Of a stretch of 9,301 nt of DNA, positions 1 to 4,697 are shown in pieces. A program made the position numbers and the translations under genes. Positions within the stretch are counted from its first letter, which is position 1. Each line of letters begins with the position of its first letter. The notes under the pieces were generated by a model. That model ran no database searches. It was not told the DNA's origin and saw nothing but the letters and a program-made list of their open reading frames with translations. Source of the stretch: Treponema sp. (lineage in GTDB: Bacteria > Spirochaetota > Spirochaetia > Treponematales > Treponemataceae); NCBI GenBank assembly GCA_024699205.1, contig JAILQA010000407.1:1-9301 (forward strand). Reading direction: 5' to 3'.

Positions 1-99
1 TATCGGAGAATCAAAAAATTGAATATAAACTAAAAAGCCGATTAGAGCTGCGAATATAATACTGAATATTATTAAAAATACTTTATTAATTTTTGACAA
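1..99 (-). CDS. N-terminus of a membrane-anchored or secreted protein (truncated by window edge)
   Basis: Not identified; only the first 33 codons lie in the window and the frame is open to base 1. The start is a TTG at 99-97, chosen because a strong ribosome binding site (GGAAGG on the minus strand, 106-111) sits six bases upstream, a promoter and leader precede it, and no ATG fits. The visible peptide begins (M)SKINK, followed by about 20 hydrophobic residues (VFLIIFSIIFAALIGFLVYI), then QFFDSPI. The short basic N-terminus and single hydrophobic stretch fit an uncleaved signal anchor, or a signal peptide, placing the rest outside the cytoplasmic membrane. There is no lipobox cysteine in the visible part. 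The function cannot be told from this fragment. Its structured leader suggests regulated expression. Confidence 0.6.
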   Translation of the reverse strand, partial: MSKINKVFLIIFSIIFAALIGFLVYIQFFDSPI

Positions 100-120
100 T
101 TTTTACCTTCCTAAAATATC

Positions 121-216
121 CACCCCATTGGGGTGTAAGCATAACAATTATTCTCCCCATCCACAGTAAAAATCTTATACTGCAAAAACTGTCAGTATAA
201 TCTTACAAAGGGGGAG
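121..216 (-). promoter_or_regulatory. Structured 5' leader RNA, candidate riboswitch or attenuator
   Basis: Read as minus-strand RNA, the leader contains several perfect pairings. CUCCCC (216-211) pairs with GGGGAG (158-153) as an outer stem. UUAUACUG (200-193) pairs with CAGUAUAA (182-175) as an 8-bp inner hairpin. The loop of that hairpin carries ACAGU (192-188), complementary to ACUGU (167-163), so a pseudoknot is possible. A second hairpin, CACCCC-AAU-GGGGUG (135-121), follows, with a short U-rich stretch (GAUAUUUU) running into the ribosome binding site. The GGGG of the outer stem could instead pair with the CCCC of this second hairpin, giving two exclusive states. I do not recognise it as a known riboswitch class. 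The pairings are visible; the regulatory role is inferred. Confidence 0.4.
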
Positions 217-227
217 TGTTTCTTTTT

Positions 228-255
228 ATTATATCATGAAATAGCCTGTAAACAA
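228..255 (-). promoter_or_regulatory. Sigma-70-type promoter for the left-edge gene
   Basis: On the minus strand, TTGTTT (255-250) and a perfect TATAAT (233-228) are separated by 16 bases. Transcription would start near 221 and give a leader of about 120 nt before the TTG start at 99. An 8-G tract (minus strand, 289-282) lies 26 bases upstream of the -35 element. The -10 element is strong and the -35 only moderate. Confidence 0.6.
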
Positions 256-281
256 ATAGTTTTATGCGGATACGTATAAGT

Positions 282-436
282 CCCCCCCCATACACACATG
301 CACCACACGTATGCACGCACAAGCAAACACACACTGTTTTTTTAGGATGATTTATTGTAAATTAACACACACACGCTCACACTTGCATATCCATCCTCAC
401 GCACACGTATATACTCACCCCCGCATCACCTTCTTC
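282..436. repeat. C8 tract and CA-rich, G-poor low-complexity region with no gene
   Basis: The stretch between the left-edge promoter and the 3' end of intI has no credible gene. It starts with a run of eight C (282-289). Two CA-rich blocks follow (about 290-335 and 364-430), made of short CAC/ACAC units with almost no G on the plus strand. They are separated by an ordinary AT-rich piece (336-363). ACGTAT occurs at 272-277, 307-312 and 405-410. An open frame across it would encode a His/Thr/Pro-rich peptide with no ribosome binding site and is dismissed. The composition differs sharply from both neighbours. Its origin is unknown; it may be replication slippage or remodelled DNA next to a recombinase gene. 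Confidence 0.6.
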
Positions 437-450
437 CTTCCGCAAAAACA

Positions 451-1659
451 TCACAACCTATCCAACGGGCTCACCACACCGCTGGTGCCGCGATTCAAAA
501 CATGTGTATAAATCATGGTCGTGCTTACGTCGCTGTGACCAAGCAGTTCCTGAATGGTTCGGATATCATATCCAATTTCCAGCAGATGTGTAGCAAAAGA
601 ATGTCTGAAGGTGTGACAGCTGGCGTTTTTGTTTACACCGGCTTCTAAAACAGCTTGTTTGACGGCGCGTTGCATCAGGCTTTCATCAAGATGCCAGCGA
701 CCTTGTTCTCCTGTCTTGGCGTTAATCCAGCGATTCTTTTGGGGGAAAAGCCACTGCCATTTGAATTCTTTGGAGCCACCAGGATATTTCCCGTTAATGG
801 CACCAGGCATTGCAACTGAACCCCAACCATCAGCCAAATCCTGATTATGAATCTGACGGACTTTTTCTATATGCGCTTTAAGTTCCGGAACTAGTTTTTG
901 AGCTATCATTACGTGGCGGTCTTTATCGCCTTTACCGTGTCTTACAATTATTTCATTTCGGTCAAAATCAAGATCTAATACTCGAAGACTCAGTGCTTCA
1001 TTCAGCCTCATGCCGGTTCCGTACAAAAGTTTTGCAATCAGTTTTTTGGTTCCAGACATGCTTTCAATAACTTTGGTAACTTCTTCCCGGCTAAAAACAA
1101 CAGGAATGCGCTCTTTCTTTTTGGCATGAATTACAGAACCAAGCTCCAGAATCGGAGTATTTTTGATGTACCTGAAATAAAAGAGTAGGGCAGCAAGGGC
1201 TTGATTCTGGGTAGAGGCACTTACATTTTTTTTCAGGGCAAGATCTTTCAAGAATGCATTGATTTGAACTTCTCCAACATTGTTGATATCCTCATGATAT
1301 TTTTCGAGAAATTCTTCCACCCATTTTTTGTAGCATTGTTTTGTGTGGTCACTGTAGTGGCGGACGGTCAAAGCTTCAGTAAGTTTTCTTATTTCGGAAC
1401 TTATCCGCGAATCCTGCCTTGTTGAATCATCATGTTTTTCCAGAAAATTTTGCGGCACATTAAAAAGCCCTGTTTCAAAAATCTTCTGCAAAAGTTGATC
1501 TACAGCCTTTTGATTATCGGGGATAAGCCAGATTTTATTCTTATCATCCCACTGTCGTCCTGGTACATTTCTTACAGCATTAAGAACTGATGTTGAAAAT
1601 CCCTCCAGAAACTTAACCGAAAAATTTGAATCGTCATACGATTTGATTGAAATATTCAT
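451..1659 (-). CDS. intI: Integron integrase (IntI-type tyrosine recombinase) with extra N-terminal domain
   Basis: A tyrosine recombinase of about 402 residues that in integrons recombines attC with attI sites to insert and shuffle gene cassettes. Catalytic residues are all present: Arg218 (GTGMRLNE), Lys243 (GKGDKDR), His349 and Arg352 (HTFRH), His375 (LLGHSD) and nucleophile Tyr384 (MIYTHV). The IntI-specific insert is clear at about 274-305 (DLADGWGSVAMPGAI, KYPGG, WQWLFPQ), as is the IntI-type C-terminus (HVLNRG, SPLD). A core-binding SAM-like domain spans about 86-175. Residues 1-70 form an additional domain with a GRxW and WxIP signature, seen in some other tyrosine recombinases; plain IntI proteins are about 320-340 residues. 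The ATG at 1659 is preferred over a TTG at 1695 because a promoter places transcription start at this ATG. It is divergent from the sulfur operon. No attI, attC or cassette is recognisable beside it. Confidence 0.9.
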   Translation of the reverse strand: MNISIKSYDDSNFSVKFLEGFSTSVLNAVRNVPGRQWDDKNKIWLIPDNQKAVDQLLQKIFETGLFNVPQNFLEKHDDSTRQDSRISSEIRKLTEALTVRHYSDHTKQCYKKWVEEFLEKYHEDINNVGEVQINAFLKDLALKKNVSASTQNQALAALLFYFRYIKNTPILELGSVIHAKKKERIPVVFSREEVTKVIESMSGTKKLIAKLLYGTGMRLNEALSLRVLDLDFDRNEIIVRHGKGDKDRHVMIAQKLVPELKAHIEKVRQIHNQDLADGWGSVAMPGAINGKYPGGSKEFKWQWLFPQKNRWINAKTGEQGRWHLDESLMQRAVKQAVLEAGVNKNASCHTFRHSFATHLLEIGYDIRTIQELLGHSDVSTTMIYTHVLNRGTSGVVSPLDRL

Positions 1660-1665
1660 ATTACA

Positions 1666-1695
1666 AATATAGTGATGGATTACCCGATATGGCAA
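1666..1695 (-). promoter_or_regulatory. intI promoter, apparently producing a leaderless mRNA
   Basis: On the minus strand TTGCCA (1695-1690) and TATATT (1671-1666) are separated by 18 bases. Only six bases lie between the -10 element and the ATG at 1659, so transcription would begin at or next to the start codon. This agrees with the absence of any Shine-Dalgarno sequence before either possible start, and supports 1659 as the real start. Confidence 0.5.
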
Positions 1696-1709
1696 ATTGA
1701 AAAAATAAA

Positions 1710-1727
1710 AATTATTTAAAAATAATT
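1710..1727. promoter_or_regulatory. AT-rich palindrome between intI and the sulfur operon
   Basis: AATTATTT-AA-AAATAATT is a perfect 8-bp inverted repeat. It ends 10 bases before the -35 element of the operon promoter and lies upstream of the intI -35. It could act as an UP-element-like sequence or a protein site. In DNA this AT-rich such palindromes also arise by chance, so the role is uncertain. Confidence 0.3.
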
Positions 1728-1733
1728 ACAAAA

Positions 1734-1750
1734 CCTATTGACATACTAGG
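1734..1750. promoter_or_regulatory. Putative operator 1 (CCTA-N9-TAGG) over the -35 element
   Basis: The 17-bp site CCTATTGACATACTAGG has inverted CCTA/TAGG ends and contains the whole -35 hexamer. Aligned with the second copy at 1778-1794 it gives CCTA-B-T-N5-A-V-TAGG. A protein bound here would block RNA polymerase. The regulator is not encoded in the window and I cannot assign the motif to a known family. Confidence 0.55.
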
Positions 1751-1766
1751 AAAAGAAGTTTATATT
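1738..1766 (+). promoter_or_regulatory. Strong sigma-70-type promoter of the sulfur amino-acid operon
   Basis: A perfect TTGACA (1738-1743), a 17-base spacer and TATATT (1761-1766) give near-consensus strength, with a start expected near 1773. It lies upstream of the leader ORF and the seven-gene operon. A palindrome overlaps its -35 and another sits just past the predicted start, so it is probably a strong promoter held in check by a repressor. Confidence 0.8.
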
Positions 1767-1777
1767 TATCGCATAAA

Positions 1778-1794
1778 CCTAGTAAAACAGTAGG
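1778..1794. promoter_or_regulatory. Putative operator 2 (CCTA-N9-TAGG) just after the transcription start
   Basis: CCTAGTAAAACAGTAGG has the same length, ends and spacing as the site at 1734-1750, and their centres are 44 bp apart. It extends to ACCTA/TAGGT at the ends. It sits around +5 to +21 of the predicted transcript, a usual place for a second repressor site. The same bases could also form a hairpin at the start of the mRNA. Confidence 0.55.
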
Positions 1795-1834
1795 TAATAC
1801 AGGTTTGGGAAAACATATCAGAGAATCTAAAAAG

Positions 1835-2012
1835 GAGGTACATATGAAGATTTTCTTTGAAAAATTAGTCCGTGAAAATTTCCGCAACGGAGTCATGTAC
1901 CTCTGTTGTCGTCAAAAGTAAGCTGAAAGAACTCCAGCTTTATCAATCCAATTAAACTAAAAAGAACTCAAATATTTTGCGGCTGGCTGAGGGGCCTTGC
2001 GCAACACAGGAG
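1835..2012 (+). promoter_or_regulatory. Leader RNA with mutually exclusive pairings around the Cys codons
   Basis: GAGGTACAT (1835-1843), covering the leader ORF's ribosome binding site, is perfectly complementary to ATGTACCTC (1895-1903), the three codons just before the Cys pair. AAGCTG (1920-1925) pairs with CAGCTT (1935-1940) over the leader stop. TTGCG (1977-1981) pairs with CGCAA (2000-2004), with an inner GGCT/GGCC helix, and abuts the ribosome binding site of the methyltransferase gene (AGGAG, 2008-2012). The Cys codons TGTTGT (1904-1909) can instead pair with GCAACA (2001-2006), competing with that last hairpin. This is the layout expected for ribosome-dependent switching. The pairings are seen; the mechanism is inferred. 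Confidence 0.4.
1844..1921 (+). CDS. Leader peptide with tandem cysteine codons, probable attenuation leader
   Basis: A 25-codon ORF starting MKIFFEKLVR and ending YLCCRQK. Its ribosome binding site is close to ideal (AAAGGAGG, 1831-1838) and the ATG follows five bases later. It sits between the operon promoter and the first structural gene, where amino-acid biosynthetic and transport operons carry leader peptides. Two consecutive Cys codons (TGT TGT, 1904-1909), three codons before the stop, match the sulfur role of the operon: ribosomes short of Cys-tRNA would stall here. The peptide is too short and ordinary to suggest another role. The ORF and its signals are seen; sensing of cysteine is inferred. 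It is about 100 bases from the next start, room for an alternative RNA fold. There is no classical terminator with a U-run in that gap, so any control is more likely translational. Confidence 0.65.
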   Translation: MKIFFEKLVRENFRNGVMYLCCRQK

Positions 2013-2018
2013 AATAAT

Positions 2019-3008
2019 ATGTCAAACAAAAGAGAATTAGTTTTTGATGCATTTAATAACAAGAAAACAGAACGTGTCCCAGTTGGATTCTGGTTCCACT
2101 ACACACAGAATGAACTGCTTTCAGCCTATGACAAACCAGAGATGAGAGAGCAGAATCTGAGTGGACATAAGTACTTTGTTGAAACTTTTAAGCCTGATTT
2201 TGTAAAGCTTATGAGTGACGGTTATTTTTTTGAACCTTCAACAGCAGCTGCACTTAACAAGGCAAGCAAGGCTTCAGATCTTTATTCACTTAAACCTATT
2301 AAAAGTGATGACAAGTGGATTAGAGATCAGGTTTCACTTGTAAAAGAATTGACAGACACTTTTGGCAAAGAAGTAGCAACTTTCTACAATATATTTGCGC
2401 CCGCTACAGCTTTTAAATGGGCAATTCAAGGGGCGGATAAGAAGCTTGCATCATTTATTAAGGAAGATAAGTTTGCTGTGATTTATGCGCTTGGTGTTAT
2501 TGCACAGAATACTGCAAGGCTTGCAAATGCCGTAATCAGCGAAGGAAAGGCTGATGGTATTTACTTAAGTACACAGTCAATTCAAGACATAAGTATTGGT
2601 CCGGATCTGTATGATGAAGTTATTTCGCCTTCAGAACTTGCAGTACTTACTGCAGCAAATGCGGCTGGCGGAACAAACATTCTTCATATCTGCGGATACG
2701 AAGGTGCCCGCAACAATCTTTCTATTTTCAAAAATTACCCTGCAAAGGTAATCAATTTTGCATCAGTTGTAGAAGAAGTTTCTCTTGCTGAAGGTAAAAA
2801 ACTCTTTGGAGGAAAAGCTGTAATTGGTGGTTTTGCTAATACAAAAAAAGGCCTTCTTTATACAGGAACAAAAGAAGAGATTCAAAAAGAAACAAAACGT
2901 ATTCTTGCAGAATCTGGAAAGACAGGAATTATTCTTGGAGCAGACTGCACAGTACCAAAAGATATTGATTTCGAAAGATTCGAGTGGGTACGCGAGGCGG
3001 CTAAATAA
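2019..3008 (+). CDS. UROD/MtaA-superfamily zinc-thiol methyltransferase
   Basis: A 329-residue protein of the uroporphyrinogen decarboxylase superfamily, in the branch of corrinoid:thiol methyltransferases (MtaA, MtbA, CmuA) and not a haem enzyme: the MRQAGR motif of true UroD is missing at the N-terminus (ERVPVGFWFHY instead). The zinc ligands of the methyltransferases are present as His223-x-Cys225 (HICG) and Cys310 (GADCTVP). In MtaA this zinc activates coenzyme M thiol; in a bacterium the acceptor would be another thiol. As the first gene of a sulfur amino-acid operon, homocysteine is the obvious candidate, making it a possible methionine-forming, or in reverse methyl-removing, enzyme. 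No corrinoid protein is encoded nearby. The ATG at 2019 has AGGAG six bases upstream; an in-frame TTG at 1977 would run through the leader hairpin and is rejected. Family certain, substrate inferred. Confidence 0.8.
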   Translation: MSNKRELVFDAFNNKKTERVPVGFWFHYTQNELLSAYDKPEMREQNLSGHKYFVETFKPDFVKLMSDGYFFEPSTAAALNKASKASDLYSLKPIKSDDKWIRDQVSLVKELTDTFGKEVATFYNIFAPATAFKWAIQGADKKLASFIKEDKFAVIYALGVIAQNTARLANAVISEGKADGIYLSTQSIQDISIGPDLYDEVISPSELAVLTAANAAGGTNILHICGYEGARNNLSIFKNYPAKVINFASVVEEVSLAEGKKLFGGKAVIGGFANTKKGLLYTGTKEEIQKETKRILAESGKTGIILGADCTVPKDIDFERFEWVREAAK

Positions 3009-3012
3009 ACGG

Positions 3013-3035
3013 AATCCTTCGATAGACGAGGGATT
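3013..3035 (+). promoter_or_regulatory. Intercistronic hairpin after the methyltransferase gene
   Basis: AATCCTTCG (3013-3021) and CGAGGGATT (3027-3035) form a 9-bp stem with one G-U pair and a 5-base loop. Only a weak U stretch follows (GUCUUAAU), so it is more likely an mRNA-stabilising or partially terminating hairpin than a full terminator. Confidence 0.45.
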
Positions 3036-3037
3036 GT

Positions 3038-3065
3038 CTTAATACAAATTACTTAATACAAATTA
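3038..3065 (+). repeat. Perfect 14-bp tandem duplication before the binding-protein gene
   Basis: CTTAATACAAATTA occurs twice without interruption and ends immediately before the ribosome binding site of the next gene (AAGGAG, 3066-3071). It could alter spacing or mRNA 5' structure, or supply AT-rich promoter-like sequence. It looks like a recent slippage duplication. Confidence 0.8.
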
Positions 3066-3079
3066 AAGGAGATTAAATT

Positions 3080-3901
3080 ATGAAAAAGATTATTATTGGA
3101 ATTACATTGATTGCATTGGCTCTTACTTCTGTAAGTGCAAAAGAAAAAAAGACAAAGGTTCAGAAGATTCGTGTAGCACACACAAACTATTACGTTCCGT
3201 ATGATTTTGTAAATGACAAGGGTGAATCAGATGGTTTTGAAGTTGCCGTTATAAAGGAAGTAGACAAACTTCTTCCAGAGTATGAGTTTGAATTATATCC
3301 AACTTCAGATGATGATCTTCTTATTGGTGTTCTTCAGGGTAAATATGCCTTTGGAACAAAGGGAATCTGGATTACTGAAGAAAGAAAGCAGAAGTATGTT
3401 TTCCCAAAGAATCCTATTGGCGCAAGTATTATTGGTATTGTAATTCGTACAGAAACTGCAGATCAAATTACAGATCTTCCGTCTTTTGCTAAATATTCAG
3501 GAAAACTTGTACCTATTGGAGCAGCAAATGCTCAGTACACTGTTATCGACGAATATAATAAGGCAAATCCTAACGCACAGGTTAAGCTCATTGCAGGTGA
3601 TCAGTTTGGTGCTTCGGATGGATATATCTGGGTCAATGAAGGCCGTTATGATGCTTATGTTGATATCAAGCTTTCCTTCCAAAACAATGTTCTTAAGGAA
3701 GGTGCAGCATATAGTTCTTACAAAGATAAGCTTACTTATATTCCTTACAAAGGAATCCCTACCTGGCCAATCTTTAATAAAAAACAGCAGCAGCTGGCTG
3801 ACGCGTATGATAGAGCAATTGAAAAATTGATTGCAGATGGTACAGTTTCACGACTTGCTATCCAATACTTCGGAGAGGATATTTCGGCTCTGCTGAAATA
3901 G
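3080..3901 (+). CDS. Periplasmic substrate-binding protein of a polar amino-acid ABC importer
   Basis: A 273-residue binding protein of the polar amino-acid family. A Sec signal peptide covers residues 1-20 (MKKIIIGITLIALALTS, cleavage likely after SVSA); there is no lipobox cysteine, so it should be soluble in the periplasm. The mature part shows the family pattern: an opening strand RVAHTNYYVPYDF, then GESDGFEVAVIKEV, then ITEERKQKYVFP with Arg102 in the position that normally holds the ligand alpha-carboxylate, and a later YDAYVD segment (190-195) with the acid that normally binds the alpha-amino group. The ligand is therefore probably an alpha-amino acid. The operon points to cystine, methionine, cystathionine or a similar sulfur compound, but the residues alone do not decide. 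The ATG has AGGAG eight bases upstream. A terminator-like hairpin follows the gene. Confidence 0.88.
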   Translation: MKKIIIGITLIALALTSVSAKEKKTKVQKIRVAHTNYYVPYDFVNDKGESDGFEVAVIKEVDKLLPEYEFELYPTSDDDLLIGVLQGKYAFGTKGIWITEERKQKYVFPKNPIGASIIGIVIRTETADQITDLPSFAKYSGKLVPIGAANAQYTVIDEYNKANPNAQVKLIAGDQFGASDGYIWVNEGRYDAYVDIKLSFQNNVLKEGAAYSSYKDKLTYIPYKGIPTWPIFNKKQQQLADAYDRAIEKLIADGTVSRLAIQYFGEDISALLK

Positions 3902-3911
3902 AATAGTTTGG

Positions 3912-3946
3912 GGCTACACTTAATATCTTAGGTTGCAGCCTTTTTT
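3912..3946 (+). terminator. Rho-independent terminator between binding-protein and permease genes
   Basis: GGCTACACTTAA (3912-3923) pairs with TTAGGTTGCAGCC (3928-3940), with one mismatch and one bulged base around a TATC loop, and six T follow directly (3941-3946). No promoter is evident before the next gene, 34 bases on, so termination is probably partial. That would give more binding protein than membrane subunits, as is common for ABC importers. Confidence 0.75.
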
Positions 3947-3980
3947 AATCCAGGCACAAGAGCTTTATCAAGGAGACAAC

Positions 3981-4688
3981 ATGGACAGACCTTTTTATCC
4001 TGAAAAAATATTGCAGATAATTCCAGTGCTGCTTCCCTATTTAAGCGTTACTTTTGAGATTCTTTTTGGAACAATTGTAACAGGACTTATTCTTGGCTTT
4101 TTACTTGCAAAAGGTAGATTGTCAAAAAAAAGATGGCAGCAGAAGCTTTCAGGTTTTATCATCAACGCATTCAGATGTACACCTTCAATTGTAATGCTTT
4201 TTGTAATTTTCTACGGTCTGCCGAATCTTTTCTGGGCTGTATTTAAGGTGGACATTAACAACTGGTCAAAGGGATTTTATGTAATCACTTCGCTTGGACT
4301 TTTATTCAGTGCAAGTGCTGCAGAAGTTATGCGTTCAAGTTACCTTGCAATACCGGCAGGACAGAGAGAGGCAGCTTTAACCAGTGGACTTACAGAAAGT
4401 CAGGCTTTTATAAGAATTATACTTCCGCAAGCCTTTGTTGTTTCACTTCCAAACCTTGGTAATAGTGCCATTGTACTTTTGAAAGAAGGTTCCCTTGCCT
4501 TTACAATCGGACTTATTGATGTAATGGGAAAAGGTAATCTGAATATCAGTATTAATTTTGGGGCCTACGCAATTGAAACTTATATTGCGCTTGCAATCAT
4601 CTACTGGACTTTGACAATTCTTTTTGAACAGCTTTTTAAAGGGCTGGAAAGACATTATTCAAAGGGTCGTTTATCAATTTCTAAATAG
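3981..4688 (+). CDS. Amino-acid ABC importer permease, first subunit
   Basis: A 235-residue inner-membrane subunit of a polar amino-acid (HisMQ-type) importer. Hydrophobic segments lie at about 15-43, 57-80, 100-117, 152-180 and 198-218. The cytoplasmic EAA loop that docks on the ATPase is clear (REAALTSGLTESQAFIRIILPQ region, 129-150), with the conserved Gly and I-LP. FRCTPSIVMLF (64-74) matches the family's R-x-TP motif. The ATG at 3981 is chosen because AGGAG lies five bases upstream; an in-frame TTG at 3933 would start inside the terminator stem. It should pair with the next gene product to form the heterodimeric channel. The stop codon at 4686-4688 overlaps the ribosome binding site of the second permease, implying tight co-expression. 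Homologues include the paired permeases of cystine importers such as TcyL/TcyM, but the substrate is not proven. Confidence 0.88.
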   Translation: MDRPFYPEKILQIIPVLLPYLSVTFEILFGTIVTGLILGFLLAKGRLSKKRWQQKLSGFIINAFRCTPSIVMLFVIFYGLPNLFWAVFKVDINNWSKGFYVITSLGLLFSASAAEVMRSSYLAIPAGQREAALTSGLTESQAFIRIILPQAFVVSLPNLGNSAIVLLKEGSLAFTIGLIDVMGKGNLNISINFGAYAIETYIALAIIYWTLTILFEQLFKGLERHYSKGRLSISK

Positions 4689-4697
4689 GAGGAACAT

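Noticed and set aside
153..216. Imperfect inverted repeats left of intI as a possible attC recombination site
   Set aside because: The outer ends lack the RYYYAAC and GTTRRRY core boxes, and the position after a promoter and before a start codon fits a leader RNA better.
311..511. A 66-codon plus-strand frame rich in His, Thr and Pro
   Set aside because: It is produced by the CA-rich low-complexity tract, has no ribosome binding site and runs into the 3' end of intI on the opposite strand.
1696..1740. A conventional attI site next to the intI start
   Set aside because: No GTTRRRY core or direct repeats are found on either strand there; the stretch is AT-rich and already explained by promoter-proximal sequence.
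1977..2018. Upstream TTG start for the methyltransferase, adding 14 residues
   Set aside because: The added residues are encoded by the leader hairpin and ribosome binding site, and the ATG at 2019 has a well-placed AGGAG.
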